Below are positions 10,260-18,233 of a DNA stretch of 64,000 nt, in pieces; the first letter of the stretch is position 1, and every line of letters starts with the position of its first letter. Below the pieces are notes generated by a model. It saw only the letters and a program-made list of their open reading frames with translations, was not told the origin of the DNA and did no database searches. A program made the position numbers and the translations under genes. Source of the DNA: Jeotgalicoccus meleagridis (lineage in GTDB: Bacteria > Bacillota > Bacilli > Staphylococcales > Salinicoccaceae); NCBI RefSeq assembly GCF_903994045.1, contig NZ_CAJEWD010000007.1, forward strand, positions 98,886 through 162,885, in the 5' to 3' direction.

Positions 10260-10288
10260 TTGACAATACTGTAGAACTGCTGTATAGT
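10260..10288 (+). promoter_or_regulatory. Promoter of infC-rpmI-rplT
   Basis: A near-consensus promoter: TTGACA (10260-10265), 17-bp spacer, TATAGT (10283-10288). It starts 2 bp after the thrS stop and drives the L20 leader. Confidence 0.85.
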
Positions 10289-10294
10289 ATTAAG

Positions 10295-10440
10295 AGTTGA
10301 AAGAAACGAACAAGTTGGAGCTCCCGCTTCACACCCGCCAGCTAAAGCGACCGGGTAAATTGGGAATGGAGTACAGTAACTACTGTGCTCTCACTTCTGA
10401 AGGCGGGTGCGTAAGCATTCGCCTTTTTTGTTCGTTAATA
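10295..10440 (+). promoter_or_regulatory. Ribosomal protein L20 leader (attenuator)
   Basis: Untranslated leader of the infC operon in Firmicutes; L20 binding is known to favour termination. A terminator stem AGGCGGGTGC / GCATTCGCCT (with two G-U pairs) ends in six Ts near 10429. The competing antiterminator is visible: CACCCGCC (10332-10339) is perfectly complementary to GGCGGGTG (10402-10409). A further long-range helix can form between AACGAACAA (10305-10313) and TTGTTCGTT (10428-10436), closing the leader. An open frame crossing this region is not coding. Confidence 0.85.
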
Positions 10441-10458
10441 TTTATGGAGGTGCTACAC

Positions 10459-10980
10459 ATAGCTAAAGATCAGACTTTGATCAATAATCGTATTCGCGCA
10501 AAAGAGGTTCGTTTAATCGGAGCAGACGGTTCACAGCATGGAATTAAGCCAACAAGGGAAGCAATCGAATTAGCAGAAAATGTTAACTTAGATTTAGTAC
10601 TTGTTGCACCAAATGCTAAACCGCCAGTTGCACGTATTATGGATTACGGTAAGTATAAATATGAGCAACAGAAGAAAGAAAAAGAAGCTCGTAAAAAACA
10701 AAAGGTGATTAACCTTAAAGAAATTCGTTTGTCACCAACAATCGAAGAGCATGACTTTAATACAAAATTAGGACATGCTAAAAAATTCCTTAGTAAAGAT
10801 GATAAGGTAAAAGTTTCAATTCGTTTCAAAGGCCGTGCAATTACGCACAAAGACATTGGTCGTAAAGTTCTAGAACGCTTCTCAGAAGCGCTTAAAGAAG
10901 ACGGTCAAATTGAACAGCGTCCAAAAATGGAAGGTCGTTCAATGTTCCTAGTCGTTGCACCATTTCAAGACAAAAAATAA
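10459..10980 (+). CDS. infC: Translation initiation factor IF-3, probable ATA start
   Basis: IF-3 binds the 30S subunit and checks the start codon. The protein contains the conserved [12 protein letters not shown] linker segment, [12 protein letters not shown] and FKGRAITH. The best start is ATA at 10459: it sits 8 nt after a strong GGAGG (10446-10450) and gives the family-typical N-terminus (M)AKDQTLINN, 173 aa. The only nearby ATG (10444) overlaps that Shine-Dalgarno sequence and has none of its own. Rare starts (AUU, AUA, AUC, AUG-poor) are a known feature of infC and allow IF-3 to limit its own synthesis. Confidence 0.9.
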   Translation: MAKDQTLINNRIRAKEVRLIGADGSQHGIKPTREAIELAENVNLDLVLVAPNAKPPVARIMDYGKYKYEQQKKEKEARKKQKVINLKEIRLSPTIEEHDFNTKLGHAKKFLSKDDKVKVSIRFKGRAITHKDIGRKVLERFSEALKEDGQIEQRPKMEGRSMFLVVAPFQDKK

Positions 10981-11001
10981 TTAATTTCGGAGGATATTAT
11001 C

Positions 11002-11205
11002 ATGCCAAAAATGAAGACACATAAAGGCTATGCTAAACGCATTAAGAAAACTGCTAACGGTAAATTCAAACGTTCACAAGCATTCACTAGTCACTTATTT
11101 GCTAACAAATCTACGAAACAAAAACGTCACTTAAGAAAATCTGCATTAGTTGCTAAATCAGATGCAAGAAGACTTAAACACTTATTAGCTAAAGCGGCTA
11201 AATAA
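11002..11205 (+). CDS. rpmI: 50S ribosomal protein L35
   Basis: Small basic large-subunit protein of 67 aa starting MPKMKTHKG, with the conserved RIKKTANGK and KRHLRKS stretches. Start ATG has a CGGAGG site. It lies 21 bp after infC and 21 bp before rplT in the universally conserved infC-rpmI-rplT operon. Confidence 0.98.
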   Translation: MPKMKTHKGYAKRIKKTANGKFKRSQAFTSHLFANKSTKQKRHLRKSALVAKSDARRLKHLLAKAAK

Positions 11206-11226
11206 TAATAAAAGGAGGAGTTAGAA

Positions 11227-11583
11227 ATGGCTCGCGTAAAAAATGGATTAACATCACGTAAAAGACGTAAAAAAGTATTAAAACAAGCAAAAGGTTATTT
11301 TGGTGCTAAAAGCACTTTATATAGAACAGCTAAACAAGCTGTGACAAAATCAGGTCAGTATGCTTACCGTGACCGTAAGCAAAAGAAAAATGAATTCCGT
11401 AAATTATGGATTTCACGTATCAACGCTGCAGCACGTATGCACGATATTAGCTATAGCCGTCTAATGAATGGTCTTAAAATTGCTGGTATCGATATCAACA
11501 GAAAAATGCTTTCTGAAATTGCAATCTCAGACGAAAAAGCATTCGCTGAAATTGTAGATCAAGCTAAAAAAGCTTTAAACTAA
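11227..11583 (+). CDS. rplT: 50S ribosomal protein L20
   Basis: Large-subunit assembly protein and, in Firmicutes, the autoregulator of its own operon through the L20 leader. 118 aa with the [16 protein letters not shown] and [11 protein letters not shown] signatures. SD AAAGGAGGAG. Last gene of the operon; followed by two hairpins, the second a strong terminator. Confidence 0.98.
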   Translation: MARVKNGLTSRKRRKKVLKQAKGYFGAKSTLYRTAKQAVTKSGQYAYRDRKQKKNEFRKLWISRINAAARMHDISYSRLMNGLKIAGIDINRKMLSEIAISDEKAFAEIVDQAKKALN

Positions 11584-11625
11584 TATAAATAAGAGGCAAG
11601 GATAAGAATCCTGAGCCTTTTACAT

Positions 11626-11675
11626 AAAGTAGCTTAGAAATCTTCTTAGATGAGATTTCTAAGCTACTTTTTTTT
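11626..11675 (+). terminator. Terminator of the infC-rpmI-rplT operon
   Basis: Perfect 18-bp stem (11626-11643 with 11653-11670), 9-nt loop and an eight-T tail. A weaker GC-rich hairpin (AGGC..GGAT / ATCC..GCCT, followed by four Ts) precedes it at 11594-11620. Confidence 0.9.
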
Positions 11676-11734
11676 GTTTTATGTGGGAGTTGTTGCGTAG
11701 GCATGGGTGTTTAGATGGAGTGATTTGATTGTGA

Positions 11735-11938
11735 TTGGTGATAAGTCGAGTTGAATTTTGATTTTTATCACTGAAATGGGTGGTGGCGGTGATAAGTTAG
11801 GTTTATTATGGGGACTTATCACTAAAAGAGATGAAAATGGTGATAAGTCATGTTTAATTCAGTCATTTATCAGCAAAAGAGGTGGAAATGATGATAAGTC
11901 ATGTTTAATTCAGGTACTTATCACCGAAAGTATCGTCC
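11735..11938. repeat. Tandem array, four 51-bp units with hairpin cores (array A)
   Basis: The heptamer GATAAGT recurs at 11740, 11791, 11842 and 11893, exactly 51 bp apart. Each unit holds an inverted repeat of the type GATAAGT ... ACTTATC, about 30 bp end to end, plus a purine-rich linker of about 21 bp. Units 3 and 4 are the most alike. Because 51 is a multiple of three the array keeps a frame open, but there is no credible ribosome site or domain, so I treat it as non-coding. Confidence 0.85.
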
Positions 11939-12002
11939 ATGATGTAATAGAATCTGAAGGTTAGTATACATAGTTGTATAATTGATACGTTCAATAGACT
12001 TT

Positions 12003-12340
12003 TCATCTTATTTTGTCTATTTATCACCACTTTTGTCATGACTTATAGACTTTTTAGCGCTTTTTGTCTATTCGCCATCACTTTTGCCATGACTTATAGA
12101 CTTTTTAGCACTTTTTGTCTATTCGACATCATTTTTGTCATGACTTATAGACTTTTCAGCGCTTTTTGTCTATTCGCCACCACTTTTGTCATGACTTATA
12201 GACTTTTCAGCACTTTTTGTCTATTCGCCACCACTTTTGCCATGGCTTATAGACTTTTTAGCACTTTTTGTCTATACGACATCACTTTTGCCATGACTTA
12301 TAGACTTTTCAGCGCTTTTTATCTATTCTACAGTATTCCT
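12003..12340. repeat. Tandem array, six 51-bp units with hairpin cores (array B)
   Basis: TATAGAC recurs at 12044, 12095, 12146, 12197, 12248 and 12299, exactly 51 bp apart, with a partial unit in front. Each core is an inverted repeat TAGAC-TTTTT-AGCGC-TTTTT-GTCTA of about 29 bp, joined by a 22-bp linker of the type CGCCATCACTTTTGCCATGA. The sequence differs from array A, but the period and the core-plus-linker design are the same. A 64-bp bridge separates the arrays. Between array B and the next gene (12341-12450) I see nothing recognisable. Confidence 0.88.
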
Positions 12341-12452
12341 AACATACCCAATAGAATTTTCAACTCCCACCTCCCCACCCTCAACTCTCAAATGAGATTG
12401 ACAAGCATTTATCCACTTTAATATCCTTAGTATATGAAAAGAGGGGATAAGC

Positions 12453-13226
12453 ATGATTGCGAATAGTCAAATTCTTATGATGGCAATTACAGGAATCATA
12501 TCGTTGTTGCTGCCATTTATATTTATAGTCATTTTAAAAAGAAAGTATAAAATTTATTGGCTACCGATGCTAGTGGGAGCAGCTATTTTTCTTGTCTTTG
12601 CCTTAATTTTAGAGCAAATTTTACATATGATAGTCCTAAAACCTTCGGTAGACGGTCAAATCGAACTGCTTAATCAATCTCCGTGGTTATATGTGCTCTA
12701 CGGGGTTTTAGCAGCTGGAATTTTTGAAGAAACGGGACGCTTACTTGCTTTTTATAGCATGAAAAGAAAATACAAAGATGTCGGTACTGCCGTCTCATAC
12801 GGGATTGGACATGGTGGTTTTGAGGCTATCGTCGTCGTTGGACTTGGCATGGTAAATGCCATAATCTTATCTTTCATGATAAACTCCTCTTCACCGGTCT
12901 TAAATGATTTACCGATTGACATGGATCAATTAGTAAGTGATCAAGCTTGGTATATGTACTTACTAGCGATATTTGAAAGAATTATTGCCATGACCTTACA
13001 CATCGCCTTATCTGTACTCGTTTTTTATGCGGTCATGAAAAAAGGAAAGATTTACTACTACTTTTTAGCAATTATTCTTCATGCTTTAGCAAATACGAGT
13101 GCTGCAATGATGCAAGCTGGCCTTTTAGACAACATATCTCTGATGTACGCATCACTAATTATAATGACGCTCGTCACAGTTTTCCTTAGTCGTATGGTAA
13201 GTTTAAATCAAGAAAATATTATTTAA
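12453..13226 (+). CDS. YhfC-family intramembrane protease-like protein
   Basis: Polytopic membrane protein of 257 aa with about seven hydrophobic segments. It fits the YhfC family (related to CAAX-type/PrsW-like intramembrane glutamic or metallo-proteases). The candidate catalytic residues are present in the expected order: FEETGR near residue 92, GIGHGGFEA near 115, and LHALANTSA near 213. The substrate is unknown. SD GAGGGG precedes ATG 12453. It has its own terminator and stands alone between the 51-bp arrays and a transporter. Confidence 0.8.
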   Translation: MIANSQILMMAITGIISLLLPFIFIVILKRKYKIYWLPMLVGAAIFLVFALILEQILHMIVLKPSVDGQIELLNQSPWLYVLYGVLAAGIFEETGRLLAFYSMKRKYKDVGTAVSYGIGHGGFEAIVVVGLGMVNAIILSFMINSSSPVLNDLPIDMDQLVSDQAWYMYLLAIFERIIAMTLHIALSVLVFYAVMKKGKIYYYFLAIILHALANTSAAMMQAGLLDNISLMYASLIIMTLVTVFLSRMVSLNQENII

Positions 13227-13230
13227 AATT

Positions 13231-13274
13231 AGTCAGCTCAAGGCCATATGGCTCTTGGAGCTGACTATCTTTTT
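13231..13274 (+). terminator. Terminator after the YhfC-like gene
   Basis: Stem AGTCAGCTCAAG / CTTGGAGCTGACT with an inner GCCATATGGC palindrome, then a T-rich tail. Confidence 0.8.
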
Positions 13275-13409
13275 ATCAACAGACCTTATCACATCAATAA
13301 TGTAAGCGATAACAAAATTTTCGAAAATCTATGGACAGGTCAGCCGAAATAGAATATATTTGAATGGTAATTAAATATATAGAGGGTTAAAACAAAGGGG
13401 AGCTAAATT

Positions 13410-14966
13410 ATGGAGACAATCGTATCGTTTTTAAACGATATAGTTTGGAGCTGGCCACTGCCAGTTCTACTTGTTATCTCTGGTTTGTATTTCTCGATTA
13501 GGATGAAATTTTTCCAAGTGAGATACATCAAAGATATGGTCCGTTTAATGCTTAAAGGGGAAAAATCAGATGAAGGGATTTCCAGTTTCCAGGCGATTGC
13601 AGTGTCCTTAGCCGGGCGTGTCGGAACAGGGAATATCGTCGGTGTATCAACGGCCATCTTTATCGGTGGACCGGGTGCAGTATTTTGGATGTGGCTGATT
13701 GCATTCTTAGGTGCGGGTTCTGCTTTTGCAGAGTCAACTTTAGCACAGGTGTATAAGCAAAGAGAGGATAACCAGTACCGTGGGGGTCCAGCTTACTACC
13801 TAGAAAAGGGGTTAGGTGGTAAATTTGGTAAGTTCTACGGAATGTTGTTTGCGGTTGTTACTGTAATCTCTTGTGGTCTGTTATTACCGGGGATTCAAGC
13901 GAACTCAATTGCTGGTTCAGCAACCAATGCTTTTCCGATTGATCACTGGATGGTCGGTGTTTTTGTAGCGGTCATCTTAGCCTTAGTTATTTTTGGTGGA
14001 ATTAAATCAATCGCCAATGTTGCAACTATTTTAGTGCCTTTCATGGCAATTATCTACATTCTTGTTGCAGTGATTATCGTTATTATTAATATTCAAGATG
14101 TTCCAGCTTTACTTGCCTTAATCTTTAAGAGTGCATTTGGGCTCGAGCAACAATTTGCAGGTGTACTTGGTGCGATGATCATGATTGGTATTAAACGTGG
14201 TCTGTATTCAAACGAAGCAGGTCAAGGGACAGGTGCACACGCAGCTGGGGCTGCTGAGGTGTCTCACCCAGCTAAACAAGGTTTAGTACAATCATTCTCA
14301 GTCTACATTGATACATTATTTGTTTGTACAGCGACTGCTTTAATGATCTTAATGACAGGTATGTACAACGTCTCAGATGGTAATGATGGTTTAATTATAG
14401 ATAACGGTGTCTATGAAGAAGCAGCGGATGGTACAAAAGATGTCAGTGGAACAGTTGTTTACACACAAGCAAGTATTGACCATGCCTTCTCAGGTATGGA
14501 ATCCTTCCAAGAAGGCTTTGTAGGATTTGGGACTTACTTTATTGCATTTGCCTTATTGTTCTTCTGTTACACCACAATCTTAGCCTATTACTATATCGCA
14601 GAGACCAACATCATTTATATTACTAAAGGTAAGATGACTTGGTTAAAACCAGTCCTCGGTGTAGTCCTAATCGCATCTGCCTTCTACGGTACAGTATCTA
14701 CTGCTGAAACCGCTTGGATGATGGGGGATGTCGGGGTCGGAATGATGGCCTGGATCAACGTTATCGGTTTACTGATTTTACAGGGTACTGTAATCAAGGT
14801 CTTTAATGACTATGAAAGACAGTACAAGCTTAAGAAACAAGGTAAACTTGACGGAGAAATCGTCTACGTTCCAGGTGACAATGATTACAAGGTAGAAACC
14901 TTCTGGCACCGTGAAGCTGTTGCCGAAGAAATTAAGGAAGAATACGGATATCCGGATAGTAAATAA
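13410..14966 (+). CDS. Sodium:alanine/glycine symporter (AGCS family)
   Basis: Secondary transporter importing small neutral amino acids with Na+. 518 aa with about 10-11 membrane segments. AGCS signatures are clear: SFQAIAVSLAGRVGTGNIVGV (opening with the family's loop), GGPGAVFWMWL, and KRGLYSNEAGQGTGAHAAG in the middle of the protein. A loop of about 50 residues near 325-375, rich in Asp and Gly, is probably external. ATG 13410 has a GGGGAG site. Monocistronic: hairpins on both sides. Confidence 0.93.
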   Translation: METIVSFLNDIVWSWPLPVLLVISGLYFSIRMKFFQVRYIKDMVRLMLKGEKSDEGISSFQAIAVSLAGRVGTGNIVGVSTAIFIGGPGAVFWMWLIAFLGAGSAFAESTLAQVYKQREDNQYRGGPAYYLEKGLGGKFGKFYGMLFAVVTVISCGLLLPGIQANSIAGSATNAFPIDHWMVGVFVAVILALVIFGGIKSIANVATILVPFMAIIYILVAVIIVIINIQDVPALLALIFKSAFGLEQQFAGVLGAMIMIGIKRGLYSNEAGQGTGAHAAGAAEVSHPAKQGLVQSFSVYIDTLFVCTATALMILMTGMYNVSDGNDGLIIDNGVYEEAADGTKDVSGTVVYTQASIDHAFSGMESFQEGFVGFGTYFIAFALLFFCYTTILAYYYIAETNIIYITKGKMTWLKPVLGVVLIASAFYGTVSTAETAWMMGDVGVGMMAWINVIGLLILQGTVIKVFNDYERQYKLKKQGKLDGEIVYVPGDNDYKVETFWHREAVAEEIKEEYGYPDSK

Positions 14967-14974
14967 ATTTAAAG

Positions 14975-15007
14975 AAAGGGCACTCAGTTGATAATGGAGT
15001 GCCCTTT
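14975..15007 (+). terminator. Hairpin terminator after the symporter gene
   Basis: Stem AAAGGGCACTC / GAGTGCCCTTT (11 bp perfect). The T tract is short and interrupted, so termination may be partial. Confidence 0.65.
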
Positions 15008-15074
15008 ACATTTGTACACGTCAATAATTCGGTATGTTAAAATAGAAATAAGAAAAAATCAAAGGAGTCTTATT

Positions 15075-16151
15075 ATGGATAAACAACTTGAAATGCTTAA
15101 AGACTTAACAGATGTTAATGGGATTGCAGGCTTTGAAGCTGATGTAAAACAAAAAGTGAAGACTTATCTCGAACCTATCAGTGATGAAATTATTGAGGAT
15201 AATTTAGGTGGTGTCTTTGGGAAGAAAACTGCCAAATCAGGTTCTAAAACTATTTTAGTTGGTGGCCATTTAGACGAAATTGGCTTTATGGTGACTGAAA
15301 TCGATAAGGATGGTTTCCTTAAGTTCTCTCCAGTCGGTGGCTGGTGGAATCAAGTCATGCTATCACAAAGAATGAGCGTGACAACAGCTAAAGGTGATGT
15401 CATAACAGGGGTCATTGGTTCAAAACCACCTCACGTTTTAGAAGCAGCTGAAAGAAAGAAACCAGTTGATATTAAAGATATGTTCATAGATATCGGTGTC
15501 GCTTCAAAAGAAGAAGCTGAGGACGCGGGTGTTGAACTCGGTTCTATGGTGACACCTTACACTGAATTTACAGTGATGCAAAACAAGGATTACCTTTTAG
15601 CTAAAGCTTGGGACAACCGCTTTGGGACAGCTCTATCAATAGATTTATTAAAAGACTTAAAAGATCAAGATCTAAATATTAATTTAGTGTCCGGTGCATC
15701 CGTCCAAGAAGAAGTTGGCTTACGCGGTGCAAAAGTTGCTGCTAATAAAGTTAAACCGGATCTCGCAATCGCAGTAGACGTTGGTCTTGCCATGGATACA
15801 CCAGGCATGCAGTCGTCAAACGGTAGCGGTAAACTCGGAGATGGACCACTCTTACTGTTATTAGACGGCTCTAATATCGGACATGTACCATTTAGAAGAC
15901 ACATTCAAAAGCTTGCTAAAGAAAAGAATATTCCAGTACAACTACAAGCCATTCCTGGTGGGGGTACAGACGCAGGTAGTTTCCATGTTTCTAACGACGG
16001 AGTACCATCAGTTGCGATCGGTGTTCCATTACGCTACATGCACTCAAACGTCTCTATCATGCATAGAGAAGACTATAAGAATGCAGTTAAACTTGTCTCA
16101 GAAATTGTTAAATCATTAGACGATAATAAGGTGGAAGAAATCATTTGGTAA
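15075..16151 (+). CDS. M42-family metallo-aminopeptidase
   Basis: Dinuclear metal aminopeptidase of the M42 (FrvX/PepA/YsdC) family. Visible metal-site and catalytic motifs are GGHLDEIGFM, AWDNRFG, EEVGLRGA, AVDVGLA and PGGGTDAGSFH. ATG 15075 with AAAGGAG gives 358 aa, the family's usual size; a longer in-frame start at 14988 overlaps the preceding terminator and is rejected. Its stop overlaps the methyltransferase start, indicating coupling. Substrate specificity cannot be read from the sequence. Confidence 0.93.
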   Translation: MDKQLEMLKDLTDVNGIAGFEADVKQKVKTYLEPISDEIIEDNLGGVFGKKTAKSGSKTILVGGHLDEIGFMVTEIDKDGFLKFSPVGGWWNQVMLSQRMSVTTAKGDVITGVIGSKPPHVLEAAERKKPVDIKDMFIDIGVASKEEAEDAGVELGSMVTPYTEFTVMQNKDYLLAKAWDNRFGTALSIDLLKDLKDQDLNINLVSGASVQEEVGLRGAKVAANKVKPDLAIAVDVGLAMDTPGMQSSNGSGKLGDGPLLLLLDGSNIGHVPFRRHIQKLAKEKNIPVQLQAIPGGGTDAGSFHVSNDGVPSVAIGVPLRYMHSNVSIMHREDYKNAVKLVSEIVKSLDDNKVEEIIW

Positions 16152-16888
16152 AGTCTGTCATCTCTTCAAAAGATAATAAAAAAATAAAAGACTATCGTAA
16201 ATTGAATACGACTAAAGGTCGTAAAAAATCAGGACTATTTTTAATAGAAGGCGAACACCTTGTTGAAGAAGCAATCAAACACGGTGTCAATTTTGAAGAA
16301 ATCATCATCAGTGAAGGTTTTGATCATGATTTAGAGCTCTCAAATAAAGCGCTTATGTATGTCACTGAAGAAGTCATGAAATCTTTATCAAGCCTTGAAA
16401 CACCGCCTGGTATTATCGCCATTGTTAAAAATGTAAAAGAAAGAAAGTTATCTTATAACCGTGTGCTCTTACTAGAAAATATCCAGGATCCAGGTAACCT
16501 TGGAACTTTAATAAGAACGGCAGACGCCTTTGGTTTTAAGACTATTATTGTGTCACCAGATACAGTCGATCCTTATAATCCTAAAGTGTTAAGAGCTGCA
16601 CAGGGGAGTCATTTCCACTTAAACATCTTAACGCGTCAAGTATCTGAAGCGGTCATGGCCTTCAAAGGCCTTAAGATTGGGACCTCTTTAGACGATGCGG
16701 TTTATATCGATAGCTTTAACAAGCCAGATGATGATATCATGCTCGTCTTAGGTAATGAAGGTAGTGGCTTAAGAGAAGATACTTTAAATATGATGGATAT
16801 CAATGCTAAAATTGATATGGTCGGAGATAGTGAAAGCTTAAATGTCGCAATCGCTGGTGCGATCTTAATGCATCACTTTAAATCTTGA
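16145..16888 (+). CDS. SpoU/TrmH-family RNA 2'-O-methyltransferase, TTG start
   Basis: SPOUT-class methyltransferase acting on rRNA or tRNA ribose. The N-terminal substrate-binding domain carries FLIEGEHLVEEA. The knotted SAM-binding domain has the three SpoU motifs: ENIQDPGNLGTLIRTADAFG, LVLGNEGSG and LNVAIAGAILM. 247 aa. The likely start is TTG 16145, about 9 nt after an AAGGTGG site, overlapping the M42 stop by 7 nt. In Bacillus the corresponding gene (ysgA) also precedes pheS. Confidence 0.9.
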   Translation: MVKSVISSKDNKKIKDYRKLNTTKGRKKSGLFLIEGEHLVEEAIKHGVNFEEIIISEGFDHDLELSNKALMYVTEEVMKSLSSLETPPGIIAIVKNVKERKLSYNRVLLLENIQDPGNLGTLIRTADAFGFKTIIVSPDTVDPYNPKVLRAAQGSHFHLNILTRQVSEAVMAFKGLKIGTSLDDAVYIDSFNKPDDDIMLVLGNEGSGLREDTLNMMDINAKIDMVGDSESLNVAIAGAILMHHFKS

Positions 16889-16912
16889 TTTTAAAGAAGA
16901 ATCGGATATAAT
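16885..16912 (+). promoter_or_regulatory. Promoter of the pheS T-box transcript
   Basis: TTGATT (16885-16890), 16-bp spacer, TATAAT (16907-16912). The -35 overlaps the last codon and stop of the methyltransferase gene. Confidence 0.8.
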
Positions 16913-16918
16913 AAGCAT

Positions 16919-17145
16919 ATCAAGCTAATAAATTTACTTCGCTAGAAGTCAGGAATAAATGATTAGAAGACCGTTTTAGAGAACATTAATCATCGCTGAA
17001 AGTTAATGTACGGTTGAATCAGTGTTCACCTGGTTGATGAAGTATCGGGTAGACATCACCATATAGATGTATTAAGAGTCTGCTCATGCAGAAAATTAGG
17101 TGGTACCACGGAACTCCGTCCTTTTATATAAGGACGGAGTTTTTA
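16919..17145 (+). promoter_or_regulatory. T-box riboswitch of pheS-pheT
   Basis: tRNA-sensing leader expected to read tRNA-Phe. The T-box TTAGGTGGTACCACGG ends near 17111. The terminator stem is ACTCCGTCCTT (17113-17123) / AAGGACGGAGT (17130-17140) with a T tail. A TTC triplet at 17025-17027, in a plausible stem I position, is the candidate specifier, but I did not fold the leader. Confidence 0.92.
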
Positions 17146-17165
17146 TTTTTTATAAAGGAGAGAGT

Positions 17166-18233
17166 ATGATGACTGTAGAAATGACTACAATCTATGATGA
17201 GTTTAAAGAAAAATTATCAAACATCACATCGAGACAAGCCTTAGCAGATTTAAAAGTCCAATACCTAGGTAAAAAAGGGCAAGTGACTGGTCTTATGAAA
17301 GAGATGAAAAATCTCTCAAATGAAGAAAAACCTGCTTATGGACAAAAAGTAAATGAATTAAGACAAAATATTACAAGTGATATTGACAGAATAGATGAAG
17401 AGCTTCATAAAGAAGAACTAGATAAAATACTCAGCGAAGAAACCATCGACGTCACTTTACCAGGACGTGCTAAAGAAATTGGAGGGCCACACCCGATTAC
17501 CCGCATTATCGATGACATTGAAGATTTCTTTATCGGCCTAGGCTATGAAATTAAAGAAGGTTTTGAAGTTGAACAAGATTACTATAACTTTGAAGCTTTA
17601 AATTTACCGAAATCACATCCTGCACGCGATATGCAAGATACCTTCTATATTTCAGAAGAGATTCTCTTACGTACTCACACCTCTCCAGTACAAGCACGTA
17701 CTCTAGAAGAGAAAAAAGGTGTCGGTCCAGTCAAAATTATTTGCCCAGGTAAAGTTTACCGCCGTGATAGTGATGATGCCACACACTCTCACCAATTCAC
17801 TCAAATTGAAGGGCTCGTTGTCGATAAAAACATTCATTTATCAGACTTAAAAGGAACGCTTGAATTGTTCGCTAAAAAGATGTTTGGTAACGAGCGTCAA
17901 GTTCGTCTTCGCCCAAGTTATTTCCCTTTCACTGAACCGAGTGTAGAAGTCGATATCTCTTGCTTTAAATGTAAAGGAGCAGGTTGTAACGTCTGTAAAC
18001 AATCTGGTTGGATAGAAATACTAGGTGCGGGCATGGTGCATCCTAACGTTTTAGAAATGGCTGGCTTTGATTCTACAGAGTACTCAGGCTTTGCCTTTGG
18101 TATGGGACCAGACCGTGTCGCTATGCTGAAATACGGCATTGAAGATATTAGACACCTCTATACGAATGACTTAAGATTTATTGATCAATTTATTCCGACA
18201 GAAGATGGAGGATTAGAAGATGAAAGTATCTAG
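17166..18233 (+). CDS. pheS: Phenylalanyl-tRNA synthetase alpha subunit
   Basis: Catalytic subunit of the alpha2-beta2 class II synthetase. An N-terminal coiled coil (about 1-90) precedes the catalytic core with motif 2 [19 protein letters not shown] and motif 3 [19 protein letters not shown] four-cysteine cluster ([16 protein letters not shown]) is present near residues 265-280. ATG 17166 (GGAGAG site) gives 355 aa; longer frames run into the T-box. Its stop overlaps the pheT start by 14 nt. Confidence 0.97.
   Translation: MMTVEMTTIYDEFKEKLSNITSRQALADLKVQYLGKKGQVTGLMKEMKNLSNEEKPAYGQKVNELRQNITSDIDRIDEELHKEELDKILSEETIDVTLPGRAKEIGGPHPITRIIDDIEDFFIGLGYEIKEGFEVEQDYYNFEALNLPKSHPARDMQDTFYISEEILLRTHTSPVQARTLEEKKGVGPVKIICPGKVYRRDSDDATHSHQFTQIEGLVVDKNIHLSDLKGTLELFAKKMFGNERQVRLRPSYFPFTEPSVEVDISCFKCKGAGCNVCKQSGWIEILGAGMVHPNVLEMAGFDSTEYSGFAFGMGPDRVAMLKYGIEDIRHLYTNDLRFIDQFIPTEDGGLEDESI

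Noticed and set aside
10297..10458. N-terminal extension of infC through the leader
   Set aside because: It would translate the L20 leader and terminator hairpin; the IF-3 N-terminus matches a start at 10459.
11758..11964. Open frame of 68 codons across array A
   Set aside because: Also a by-product of the 51-bp period; no ribosome site or recognisable domain.
12038..12421. Open frame of 127 codons made of 17-residue repeats across array B
   Set aside because: It exists because the 51-bp repeat period is a multiple of three. There is no ribosome site, the translation is low-complexity Phe/Cys-rich, and the DNA shows hairpin cores typical of a non-coding repeat.
14988..15074. Longer start for the M42 peptidase
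   Set aside because: It begins inside the preceding terminator hairpin; ATG 15075 has a good ribosome site and family-typical length.
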